Origin: Sphingobacteriales bacterium
Lineage (GTDB): Bacteria > Bacteroidota > Bacteroidia > Chitinophagales > Chitinophagaceae
Assembly: GCA_012270485.1 (NCBI GenBank)
Contig: JAAXIF010000019.1
Location: 1 to 64,000 of the forward strand
Direction: 5' to 3'
DNA: 64,000 nucleotides
The position numbers were made by a program, and so were the translations under genes. Of this stretch, positions 39,232 to 48,431 are shown piece by piece. The notes under the pieces were generated by a model that was given only the letters and a program-made list of their open reading frames with translations, did not search any database and had not been told where the DNA came from. The number at the start of each line of letters is the position of its first letter. Position 1 is the first letter of the stretch.

Positions 39232-42048
39232 TTATATAACTACATTGATCATTTTACCTTTTACGAAGATGAGTTTCTTCAAAGGTTTTCCTTCCATCCA
39301 TTTTTGTACCAGCTCATTGGCAAGTACGATTTCTTTTACCTGCTCTTCAGTAGCATCTAATGCAATGGAAATATTGGTACGTGTTTTACCATTGATACTG
39401 ATGGGATATTCTTTGCTTGTCTCTGTAACATATGATGCATTAAATACCGGGAAAGATGCATCTAACACTGAACCTTCATTACCCAATTGCTTCCAAAGCT
39501 CCGCAGCAATATGTGGTGCATAGGGAGTTAACAGAATCAATACATCCTGAAGGATTTGTTTTTTATGACAGTTCAGATCACTCAATTCATTCACACAGAT
39601 CATAAAGCTACTCACAGCGGTATTAAAACTATAACGCTCCGTATCATCATCGATTTTTTTGATGGTGCGATGTAATACTTTTAACTCTCCAGCAGTCGGT
39701 TGTTCATCTGTCCATATCTTCCCTTTATTCTCATCAAAAAATAAACGCCACAATTTTTTCAGGAACCGATGCACACCTTCAATCCCTTTGGTATCCCAGG
39801 GTTTACTTTGATCTACCGGACCTAAGAACATTTCATACATGCGGAAAGTATCTGCTCCAAATTTCTCCACCAAGGTATCAGGGTTCACGGTGTTGAATTT
39901 GGATTTGGACATTTTTTCTACTTCAACTCCGCAGATGTATTTACCCTCTTCCAAAATAAATTCGGCATTGGCATATTCGCCATTGCGCCATTTCTTGAAA
40001 GCTTCAATATCCAATTCTACTCCATCCACAATGTTCACATCTACATGTAACTCATCTACCTCTACTCCTTGCTTTAGACTTGAGGAAATAAATGTCTGTG
40101 TCCCCTTTTTTCTATACACAAATCGACTACTCCCCTGTATCATCCCCTGATTCAACAATTTCCTAAACGGTTCATCAAAACCAATATAACCTAAGTCATA
40201 TAAGGCTTTGGTCCACATACGACTGTATAATAAATGTCCTACTGCATGTTCTGTACCGCCGATATATAGATCTACCTGATTCCAATAATCACTTACTTTC
40301 TTCTCACAAAATGTTTGTTCATTATTGGGATCCATATAACGCAAGAAATACCAACTACTGCCAGCATAACCGGGCATGGTATTGGTTTCGCGTACCGCAG
40401 GCTTTCCTTTATACGTTGTGTTTTTCCAATCATTCAAATTGGCCAGTGGGCCTTCTCCATCCGGACCGGGACCATAACTTTCTACATCAGGCAATAAGAG
40501 TGGCAATTCTTTTTCATCCAAAGGATAGGCAATACCATCCTGCCATACAATTGGGAATGGCTCACCCCAATAACGCTGGCGACTAAAGGCAGCATCACGC
40601 ATTTTATAATTCACTTTGCGTTTGCCGATACCCATTTCTTCCAGTTTGGTAATCACTACTTCAATGGCATCACGCATTTTCGTACCATTCAAGAATCCGC
40701 TATTACTCAGTACGGCATCTTTGGTAGCGTTAGCATCTGTTCCATCAAATGCATCCCCAATAATATTGGTAATAGGAATATTGAAATGCTTGGCGAATTT
40801 GAAATCTCTTTCATCACCACAAGGAACGGCCATGATGGCTCCGGTTCCATAACCTGCAAGCACATATTCTGAGATCCATACCGGAATTTCTCTTCCATCA
40901 AATGGGTTGATGGCATAAGCTCCCGTAAAACATCCCGTAATTTTTTTCTCCGCCTGACGCTCTCGATCACTCCTACTTTTTACATACGTGATATAAGCAT
41001 CCACTGCTTCTTTCTGCTCAGCCGTCGTAATTTTTTCAATCAACTCATGCTCCGGTGCAACTACCATAAAATCTACGCCGAAAATGGTATCAGGGCGGGT
41101 AGTGTAAACAAGAAGCTCCAAGCTGCTAGCTTCAGGCTGCAAGCTTGATTGTTCTTGCTTGTAGCCTGCAGCCTGCAGCTTGAAGCTGATCTCAGCTCCC
41201 GAAGATTTACCGATCCAATTCGTTTGCATTTCTTTCATGGCTTCGCTGAACTCGATGGTATCGAGTCCGCTGAGCAAACGATCTGCATATTCTGTGATAC
41301 GCAAATACCATTGACGTAGTTTCTTTTTGACAACAGGATGTCCACCACGCTCACTCACGCCATTCACTACTTCATCATTAGCCAATACGGTTCCCAAAGC
41401 TTCACACCAGTTCACTTCACCATAACCACAGAAAGCAAGACGATAATCCATCAAAATATCTTGCTGTTCTTTTTCAGAAAAAGCTTTCCATGCTGCTGCA
41501 GTGAATTGAAGAGTGGGATTACCCGGACAAACATGTTTGATATTTCCTTCCTGTTCAAAAGATTTAATGAGTTCCTGAATCGATACTGCTTTTTGCTGAT
41601 TACGATCGTAGAAGCTATTAAACAATTGAAGGAAAATCCATTGGGTCCATTGATAGTAATCAGCATCACAAGTACGCACTTCACGATCCCAGTCATAGCT
41701 GAATCCGATATTGTCGAGTTGTTTTCTGAAATTATCAATATTCTGAGCAGTACTTTTTGCCGGATGTACACCATGCTCCAAAGCGTATTGCTCAGCCGGT
41801 AATCCAAACGCATCATAACCCATGGGATGCAATACATTAAATCCCTTTAATCTTTTGAAACGACTCACAATATCAGAAGCGATATAACCCAATGGGTGGC
41901 CAACGTGTAAGCCTGCTCCACTTGGATACGGGAACATATCCAGCACATAATATTTAGGCTTGGTGCTGTTATTGCTTACCTGATAGGCTTTGGTATCCGT
42001 CCATTCTTTCTGCCATTTCTTTTCAATATCCCTGAAATTGTATTCCAT
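39232..42048 (-). CDS. leuS: leucyl-tRNA synthetase with repeat-derived in-frame insert
   Basis: MFPYPSGAGLHVGHPLGYIASD, VYTTRPDTIFGVDFMVVAPEH, MSKSKFNTVNPD. Confidence 0.97.
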   Translation of the reverse strand: MEYNFRDIEKKWQKEWTDTKAYQVSNNSTKPKYYVLDMFPYPSGAGLHVGHPLGYIASDIVSRFKRLKGFNVLHPMGYDAFGLPAEQYALEHGVHPAKSTAQNIDNFRKQLDNIGFSYDWDREVRTCDADYYQWTQWIFLQLFNSFYDRNQQKAVSIQELIKSFEQEGNIKHVCPGNPTLQFTAAAWKAFSEKEQQDILMDYRLAFCGYGEVNWCEALGTVLANDEVVNGVSERGGHPVVKKKLRQWYLRITEYADRLLSGLDTIEFSEAMKEMQTNWIGKSSGAEISFKLQAAGYKQEQSSLQPEASSLELLVYTTRPDTIFGVDFMVVAPEHELIEKITTAEQKEAVDAYITYVKSRSDRERQAEKKITGCFTGAYAINPFDGREIPVWISEYVLAGYGTGAIMAVPCGDERDFKFAKHFNIPITNIIGDAFDGTDANATKDAVLSNSGFLNGTKMRDAIEVVITKLEEMGIGKRKVNYKMRDAAFSRQRYWGEPFPIVWQDGIAYPLDEKELPLLLPDVESYGPGPDGEGPLANLNDWKNTTYKGKPAVRETNTMPGYAGSSWYFLRYMDPNNEQTFCEKKVSDYWNQVDLYIGGTEHAVGHLLYSRMWTKALYDLGYIGFDEPFRKLLNQGMIQGSSRFVYRKKGTQTFISSSLKQGVEVDELHVDVNIVDGVELDIEAFKKWRNGEYANAEFILEEGKYICGVEVEKMSKSKFNTVNPDTLVEKFGADTFRMYEMFLGPVDQSKPWDTKGIEGVHRFLKKLWRLFFDENKGKIWTDEQPTAGELKVLHRTIKKIDDDTERYSFNTAVSSFMICVNELSDLNCHKKQILQDVLILLTPYAPHIAAELWKQLGNEGSVLDASFPVFNASYVTETSKEYPISINGKTRTNISIALDATEEQVKEIVLANELVQKWMEGKPLKKLIFVKGKMINVVI
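41113..41188 (-). repeat. short-word repeat, family I, inside leuS coding sequence
   Basis: gaagctccaagctgctagcttcaggctgcaagcttgattgttcttgcttgtagcctgcagcctgcagcttgaagct; related copy at 60884-60910. Confidence 0.8.
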
Positions 42049-42088
42049 AAGTTATGCGTGTACTTATAATTTTTATGCTGTTTGATCG

Positions 42089-42163
42089 TTATTGAAGTGT
42101 CAGCAAAGCATGTGTAGGACCGGAGATTCGGGCACATGCAACGGCTGCCGGCAATCCTAACAT
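42089..42163 (-). CDS. candidate small upstream ORF / leader peptide of leuS
   Basis: MLGLPAAVACARISGPTHALLTLQ* just upstream of leuS, Leu-rich. Confidence 0.25.
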   Translation of the reverse strand: MLGLPAAVACARISGPTHALLTLQ

Positions 42164-42319
42164 ATATTTAACCCAAATACGTTGAGATTGCTCTATTTTC
42201 AATGGCAAATTGATCGTTAGAGTGGTTGCAAATGTAAGTCTTTAGGCGTCAAAACCCTACATTTGTGACCTCTTCCCTGCCCGTCTCCTGTGAGGAGAAG
42301 GGGGTAAAAAATGTAAAGT

Positions 42320-43195
42320 ATGGTAGATAGTGCAAAATCTTCTTTAAAGCGTAGTAAACCGAATTATATCTACACCATTGTGGGTGTGGCTTTGGTATTG
42401 TTAATCATGGGTATTATGGGCTGGTTTTTCCTAAATATCAATTCGGTAGGTAGTGCTTTTAAGGAAGATATTCGTATCAGTGCCTATTTACGGACATTGA
42501 ATAAGGATACCATTGGGCAGATTCAGCAGCATATTGCTTCGCGCCCTTATACCAAAACGGTGACTTATGTAGATAAGAAAATGGCACAAGAGATCTGGAA
42601 TCGTGAGAACAATGAAGATTGGGCGAAGATCTTGGATGTAAATCCATTACCCGAGAGCATCGATTTTTATGCAAAAGCAGACTATGTCAATAAAGATAGC
42701 CTGAATAAAATATCGACAGAACTATTGGGCAAGTACGGAGATCAGATCACGGATATTCAGTACCCCCAAACATTGGTAGGTAATTTGAATGAGCGTGCAG
42801 CGAAGATTGGTTTGATATTTTTAGTGATAGCGATCATTCTCTGTATCATCGTAATCATCAGTATTGATAATACCATCCGTTTGGCGATGTTCAGTAACCG
42901 ATTCCTGATCAAGACCATGCAGATGGTAGGTGCTACCAGAGGATTCATTGCTCGTCCTTTGAATATCAGGGCGGTAGTGAACGGACTGATCAGTTCCGGT
43001 ATTGCCATTATTTTATTATTTAGCATCATCAGTTGGGCAGAGAGTCAGTTCCCACAGTTGAAAGCCATCCGTGATTGGAAATTGACTTTTATACTCTTTG
43101 GAGGCTTGATTATATTGGGTGTCGGCATTTCAGTTTATTCAACCCATCGAAGTGTATTGAAATATTTAAAAATGAAATTGGATGATCTTTATTAG
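42320..43195 (+). CDS. ftsX: cell division protein FtsX-like permease
   Basis: ABC permease; SAFKEDIRISAYLR, ISIDNTIRLAMFSNRFLIKTMQMVGATRGFI. Confidence 0.9.
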   Translation: MVDSAKSSLKRSKPNYIYTIVGVALVLLIMGIMGWFFLNINSVGSAFKEDIRISAYLRTLNKDTIGQIQQHIASRPYTKTVTYVDKKMAQEIWNRENNEDWAKILDVNPLPESIDFYAKADYVNKDSLNKISTELLGKYGDQITDIQYPQTLVGNLNERAAKIGLIFLVIAIILCIIVIISIDNTIRLAMFSNRFLIKTMQMVGATRGFIARPLNIRAVVNGLISSGIAIILLFSIISWAESQFPQLKAIRDWKLTFILFGGLIILGVGISVYSTHRSVLKYLKMKLDDLY

Positions 43196-43257
43196 TGAAT
43201 TGTGAATGGTGAATTGTCAATTATAACTATATTGACAATTCACCATTCACAATTGAG
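43195..43257. repeat. family B (copy B4)
   Basis: aattgtgaatggtgaattgtcaat / attgacaattcaccattcacaatt perfect 24-bp stem, 9-nt loop. Confidence 0.9.
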
Positions 43258-43290
43258 AACCTACTATCACAACTCACAAAAACCTCTCCC

Positions 43291-43527
43291 ATGACCGAAA
43301 CAAAAAATACTATGAGTCCGCTTTTTACGAAAGAGAATTATAAGTGGATGATTATTGGCGCTATTATTATTGCGTTGGGCTTCTTTTTAATGAGTGGCGG
43401 CAAAAGCAGTGATCCGAATGTATTTGATTATAAAGAAGTATACGGCACCACCCGCATCACCATTGCACCCATCCTGATCGTGATCGGTTTGGCGATTGAG
43501 ATCTTTGCGATTTTTAAGAAGAAGTGA
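43291..43527 (+). CDS. DUF3098 domain-containing membrane protein
   Basis: LFTKENYKWMIIGAIIIALGFFLMSGGKSSDPNVF. Confidence 0.88.
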   Translation: MTETKNTMSPLFTKENYKWMIIGAIIIALGFFLMSGGKSSDPNVFDYKEVYGTTRITIAPILIVIGLAIEIFAIFKKK

Positions 43528-43531
43528 TTAC

Positions 43532-43594
43532 AGTCCATGGTCCATAGTCCATGGTCAATAGAATCTATAACCCATGGACTATGGACCATGGACT
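43532..43594. repeat. family A (copy A5)
   Basis: agtccatggtccatagtccatgg / ccatggactatggaccatggact perfect 23-bp stem, 17-nt loop. Confidence 0.92.
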
Positions 43595-43609
43595 ACCAAC
43601 TCTAGCCCC

Positions 43610-44407
43610 ATGAGTATTTTCGACGCTATCATCATTGCCATTGTGGAAGGACTGACTGAATTTTTACCGGTATCTTCTACCGGACATATGATCATTGCCA
43701 GTTCTTTTTTGGGTATTGCCAAAGACGATTTTACTAAATTATTTGAAGTGGCTATTCAGTTAGGGGCTATACTTTCTGTGGTGGTATTGTATCGCAAAAA
43801 ATTCTTCCCTCTGAACCGATTGAATTTTTATCTCAAGTTATTGGTAGCAGTAATCCCCGCACTCGGATTGGGTGCTATCTTTTCCGATAAAATTGATGCA
43901 TTACTGGAAAGTCCACTTACAGTAGCCATCACCATGTTGGCAGGTGGAATTGTTCTTTTGTTTATCGACAAATTATTTCAGCAGCCTATAATTGAAAAAG
44001 AAGAAGAGGTAAGTTTTTTTCGCGCTCTACTGATTGGCTTCTGGCAATGTGTAGCGATGATTCCGGGTGTAAGCAGAAGTGCGGCTAGTATTATTGGCGG
44101 TATGCAACAAAAGCTGACCAGAAATCTGGCTGCAGAATTTTCTTTTTTCCTTGCCGTACCAACGATGGCTGCCGCAACCGGTTACAAACTACTCAAAGCA
44201 TGGAAAGAAACCCCCGAAATGCTAACCAATACCGATAATGTAATTGCCCTAGCTGTAGGTAATGTGGTCGCGTTTATTGTTGCCATGTTAGCCATCAAAT
44301 TTTTTATCGGCTTTCTGCAAAAACATGGCTTCCGTTTATTTGGCTGGTACCGTGTTATTGGAGGAACAATTTTGCTGGTACTGGTATTGACTGGATACTT
44401 GAAGTAA
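43610..44407 (+). CDS. uppP: undecaprenyl-diphosphatase
   Basis: [39 protein letters not shown]. Confidence 0.95.
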   Translation: MSIFDAIIIAIVEGLTEFLPVSSTGHMIIASSFLGIAKDDFTKLFEVAIQLGAILSVVVLYRKKFFPLNRLNFYLKLLVAVIPALGLGAIFSDKIDALLESPLTVAITMLAGGIVLLFIDKLFQQPIIEKEEEVSFFRALLIGFWQCVAMIPGVSRSAASIIGGMQQKLTRNLAAEFSFFLAVPTMAAATGYKLLKAWKETPEMLTNTDNVIALAVGNVVAFIVAMLAIKFFIGFLQKHGFRLFGWYRVIGGTILLVLVLTGYLK

Positions 44408-44409
44408 TT

Positions 44410-44493
44410 TCGGATGTCGGATTTGATCTTAAATCTGTGATCAAAAGTCGAAAATCGAATATTCTACATCAGAAATCAGACATCCGACATCAG
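44410..44493. repeat. short-word inverted repeat, family G
   Basis: tcggatgtcggatttgatc...aaatctgtgatcaaaagtcgaaaatcg ... cagaaatcagacatccgacatcagacatc. Confidence 0.7.
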
Positions 44494-44497
44494 ACAT

Positions 44498-45064
44498 CTA
44501 AAATTTTCTCTTCACTCTCTCCGGATTTTTATTCAAGAAATCTTCCCAGCCTTTTAAGGGCTTTCCTGATTTGATAAGGGGTGATGCTGATTGATAGTGG
44601 TGACAAAGTGCTACGGCGAGGGCATCCGTTGCATCAAAGTATTGCGGTTTGTCTTCGATCTGTAAAATCCGTTGTAACATTTTCCATACCTGATCTTTAT
44701 CAGCGTTACCATTACCGGTGATGGATTGTTTTACTTTTTTAGGTGAATATTCTGTTACAGTCAATCCCGCCTGCATAGCAGCAGCTATGGCTACACCCTG
44801 AGCCCTTCCTAGTTTGAGCATACTTTGTACATTCTTTCCGAAAAAAGGGGCTTCTATGGCAAAAGTGGAAGGTTTATATAGCTTCACCAGTTCACATACC
44901 CGAGTATGTATCATTTCAAGACGGGCATAGATATCTTTTTCCTTGGTGAGTTTGAGCACATCCATCAACAGTACCTGGGGTTGCCCTTTATGGATACGCA
45001 ATAAAGCATATCCCATTAATTGCGTACCCGGATCAATACCGAGGATGATCTCGTCTTTGGCCAT
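44498..45064 (-). CDS. ruvC: Holliday junction resolvase RuvC
   Basis: ILGIDPGTQLMGYALL, FAIEAPFFGKNVQSMLKLGRAQGVAIAAA. Confidence 0.95.
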   Translation of the reverse strand: MAKDEIILGIDPGTQLMGYALLRIHKGQPQVLLMDVLKLTKEKDIYARLEMIHTRVCELVKLYKPSTFAIEAPFFGKNVQSMLKLGRAQGVAIAAAMQAGLTVTEYSPKKVKQSITGNGNADKDQVWKMLQRILQIEDKPQYFDATDALAVALCHHYQSASPLIKSGKPLKGWEDFLNKNPERVKRKF

Positions 45065-45221
45065 GGGATGAAAATAGTTAAAAGTGTCCATTGGACTCCT
45101 TTTGACAAAGGTAAAAGGTCAAAGTCAGAAACAAATATAGTGGGTGAATCAGTTTTTACTGTTTTATGTACCGCTTTTCACCTTTCACTTTTCACCTTTC
45201 ACTTCTTTCCCTTTCTTTGTA

Positions 45222-46238
45222 ATGAGCAAACAATCAGCACTGAATAAGCAACTAAAGATACTTCTCAATTATTTCCTTGGACCGATATTGTTTATCTGGT
45301 TAAGCTTTTCTATTTATCAACAGGTTAGTGATCAAAAAAACCTAGAAGAATCATGGATGATGATTCGATCTTCTTTTTCAGGTCCACGCTCGCTAAAACT
45401 TTTGACCGTTTTTATCCTGGTATTCATCAACTATGCCCTTGAAGCAGCTAAGTGGAGAATGATACAAGCATCGATACAGAAAGTATCATTCTGGAAAGCT
45501 TTCAAAGCGGTATTATCAGGTCATGCCGTTGCCTTTAATTCTATTAATCGAATAGGTGATACAGCAGGACGAGTATTATTTCTTGATGAAGGGAATCGAC
45601 TAAAAGGTATTGCACTTTCTTTTGTAGGAAGTATGAGCCTAATCATTGTTCATTTAGTCTTTGGGCTGTTAGGCATGATATACATGCGTTTTAATATTCT
45701 AGATGCAACACATCATGTAGAAGGATTGTCGATATTCTGGATGAACGGATTGATGAGTTTGCTAACCGTAGGATTATCCATATTTGTTTTGTTATTCTTC
45801 CGGTTATCATGGCTCATTCGATTACTCGAGAAAATGCCCTTTGTTGCGAAGTATCGTTTTGTAGTGGAGAATATGGAATCGTTACAATGGCAATTCTTAA
45901 CAAAAGTTTTATTCTTTTCTGCGGTTAGATACGTTTTAATTGTGTTGCAATATGTATTATTATTTGAAGTGTTTGATGTGAAACTAGATTTTTTCGACTC
46001 GGCTGCCTTAGTAATGGTTATGTTTTTGGTATTAACAATTGTTCCAAGCATTACGCTGGCAGAACTGGGGCTAAGGGGAAATATCAGTATTCAATTATTT
46101 GGAATGCTTAGTATGAATACATTAGGCATCGTTGCAACGGCAGCAGGTATCTGGATAATGAATCTGATCATTCCAGCTATCATTGGAGGTTTTTTCTTAC
46201 TGGGTGTAAGATTTTTTAATCGTACAATTAAAGAGTAG
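45222..46238 (+). CDS. lysylphosphatidylglycerol synthase TM-domain (UPF0104-like) family protein
   Basis: SGHAVAFNSINRIGDTAGR, multiple TM segments, PSITLAELGLRG; upstream ORF extension is family E repeat. Confidence 0.75.
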   Translation: MSKQSALNKQLKILLNYFLGPILFIWLSFSIYQQVSDQKNLEESWMMIRSSFSGPRSLKLLTVFILVFINYALEAAKWRMIQASIQKVSFWKAFKAVLSGHAVAFNSINRIGDTAGRVLFLDEGNRLKGIALSFVGSMSLIIVHLVFGLLGMIYMRFNILDATHHVEGLSIFWMNGLMSLLTVGLSIFVLLFFRLSWLIRLLEKMPFVAKYRFVVENMESLQWQFLTKVLFFSAVRYVLIVLQYVLLFEVFDVKLDFFDSAALVMVMFLVLTIVPSITLAELGLRGNISIQLFGMLSMNTLGIVATAAGIWIMNLIIPAIIGGFFLLGVRFFNRTIKE

Positions 46239-46240
46239 AT

Positions 46241-47035
46241 ATGAAGAAGTTTTTATTGATGGCTAGCTGGTTATTTGCATTTCAGCCAATTTCAGCTGGT
46301 GATGAATTTTGCGGCATTAGAAACAGGGCATTTGAAGAAGGAGAAAGTATTTCTTATAATGTATTCTATTCTGTGATCGGATTGTATGTAAATGCAGGAA
46401 CTGCTAATTTCTCAGTATCGTTGAATAGGATGAATAACCGAACAGCCTATCATATCGTAGGCAAAGGAAGCTCCAATCCGAGTTATGATTGGATCTTTAA
46501 AGTTCGTGATAGGTATGAAAGCTATATTGATACTGCGAATCTTCAACCTTTGAAATTCATTCGGAATATAGAAGAGGGTGATTTTAAAAAATTTGAGAAC
46601 ATCACTTTTAACCAAGAGAATAACACAGCAGTAACCACTGATGGTGTTTTCAAAGTTCCGGGTTGTATACAGGATGTCTTGAGTTCCATCTATTATGCCA
46701 GAAATATTGATTTTAGTAAATACAAACCGGAAGAGAAAATACCTTTCTCTATGTTTCTGGATAATGAAGTATATAATCTATACATCAAATACCTAGGTAA
46801 GGAAACCATCAAAACCAAATACGGAAAATTCAGGGCTATTAAATTCAAACCACTATTGGTAAAAGGAACATTGTTTGAAGGAGGAGAAAAAATGACAGTG
46901 TGGGTAAGTGATGACCCCAATCATATTCCTTTAAGAATTGAAAGTCCGATTGTAGTGGGAAGTGTGAAAGTAGATATGATGCAATACAGAAATCTACGAT
47001 ATCCTTTGAGCTCTATGATTAGCTTCAACCGTTAA
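46241..47035 (+). CDS. DUF3108 domain-containing protein
   Basis: FEEGESISYNVFYSVIGLYVNAGTANF, YESYIDTANLQPLKFIRNIEEG. Confidence 0.85.
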   Translation: MKKFLLMASWLFAFQPISAGDEFCGIRNRAFEEGESISYNVFYSVIGLYVNAGTANFSVSLNRMNNRTAYHIVGKGSSNPSYDWIFKVRDRYESYIDTANLQPLKFIRNIEEGDFKKFENITFNQENNTAVTTDGVFKVPGCIQDVLSSIYYARNIDFSKYKPEEKIPFSMFLDNEVYNLYIKYLGKETIKTKYGKFRAIKFKPLLVKGTLFEGGEKMTVWVSDDPNHIPLRIESPIVVGSVKVDMMQYRNLRYPLSSMISFNR

Positions 47036-47405
47036 TCGCAATAGAGTTTTCTGTAGCACGATAGTGCATCGGACGCGTATTCACATTTTGATGCAACTGC
47101 GATCTTTTGTAGAGTATGCGACAAATCACAACCACAAATAAGGTTGCTAGTCCGATACCGGCTGCCAGTCCCCATCCAAAAGAATTGTAATTCTGCTTGC
47201 CAATGTAAGCCCCAAAAACAATAGTGGCTGCAGAGATAACTCCAGAAACAGCTGCGATAACTGCATTGCCATCACGATTGGATATCTCGATTCTGGCATG
47301 GCAGGTATCGCAGTTGATAGCGGAAAAATTGTTGAGCAAAATAAATTGCCTGAAAGATATCCGACTCCCGCAGCTCGGACATCCTACTACTTGGTTTTTG
47401 GACAT
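47025..47405 (-). CDS. zinc-ribbon membrane hypothetical
   Basis: GCPSCGSRISFRQ, INCDTCHARIEI plus TM segments. Confidence 0.65.
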   Translation of the reverse strand: MSKNQVVGCPSCGSRISFRQFILLNNFSAINCDTCHARIEISNRDGNAVIAAVSGVISAATIVFGAYIGKQNYNSFGWGLAAGIGLATLFVVVICRILYKRSQLHQNVNTRPMHYRATENSIAING

Positions 47406-47558
47406 TGGATTTTAAAATTGCTTGTTAAAGCTAGGATTCAAGTGTAAACTTAATATGAAACAATTAGAATAAGTGTCTGGAAAACACCGATTTTATGCCG
47501 TTTTTTCACGGGGATTTTTTGTCGAAAAAATCAGGCGTTTTACTACAAACCATAAAAA

Positions 47559-48428
47559 TTACAAGGTACTGAGGGAAAAGGTTTCAGCTACACGAACCCC
47601 TTTTTCTGTAAGCTGTAAAGTGCAGCATTCATTCTGATAATCGTGTTCGAAATATAATATGTAGTTGTTTTCCACTGCCTCCTGTAGAAAATTCTTTTTC
47701 TCGTGTAGTGTTGTTAAAGGGAACATGTCATACGCCATCACATAAGGAATGGGCAAATGAGCTGCTGAAGGCAAGAGATCAGCCATATATACAAGGGTAT
47801 GTCCTTTGTATTGGATCTGCGGTAACATCATTTTTTCCGTATGACCGTTCACAAATCGTACCGAAAAATGATTAAAAAGATCGACACTGTGCAAACGACC
47901 ATCTTCTTGAAAACCGGTGACCGGACTTTCCACCAAGCGTAATTGTCCGCTTTCTTGTATGGGTAAAATATTCTCTTTAAGAAAAGAAGCTTTTTCTCGA
48001 TCATTGGGTTTTACTGCCCAGTTCCAATGGCGTTCATTACTCCAATAAACGGCATTTTTAAATGCCGGAACCAGCCGATCTCCCTCTCGAACAATACTAC
48101 CACCGCAATGATCAAAGTGAAGATGGGTAAGAAAAACATCGGTGATATCATCTCTATGAAAACCGTAATGTGCCAGTGATTTGTCTAATGTATCATCACC
48201 ATGTAGGTAATAATGACCAAAGAATTTGGCATCTTGTTTATCACCCATTCCATTATCGATCAATATCAGTTTATTGCCATCTTCAACCAATAAACATCGC
48301 ATCGCCCAGGAACACATATTATTTTCGTCTGCTGGATTCAATTTATTCCACATGCTTTTAGGCACAACACCAAACATCGCACCTCCATCCAATTTAAAAT
48401 TGCCGCTATTGATCGAATACAATTCCAT
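47559..48428 (-). CDS. MBL-fold metallohydrolase
   Basis: DVFLTHLHFDHCGG. Confidence 0.92.
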   Translation of the reverse strand: MELYSINSGNFKLDGGAMFGVVPKSMWNKLNPADENNMCSWAMRCLLVEDGNKLILIDNGMGDKQDAKFFGHYYLHGDDTLDKSLAHYGFHRDDITDVFLTHLHFDHCGGSIVREGDRLVPAFKNAVYWSNERHWNWAVKPNDREKASFLKENILPIQESGQLRLVESPVTGFQEDGRLHSVDLFNHFSVRFVNGHTEKMMLPQIQYKGHTLVYMADLLPSAAHLPIPYVMAYDMFPLTTLHEKKNFLQEAVENNYILYFEHDYQNECCTLQLTEKGVRVAETFSLSTL

Positions 48429-48431
48429 AGA

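Noticed and set aside
42101-42163. Possible structured RNA or T-box-like leader before leuS
   Set aside because: GC-rich but no convincing stem set by eye; T-boxes are not expected in Bacteroidota; only the small ORF is kept as a candidate.
47513-47532. GATTTTTT-GTCG-AAAAAATC hairpin as a regulatory element
   Set aside because: Probably just a weak terminator for the minus-strand MBL-fold gene; A/T-only stem is easily found by chance.
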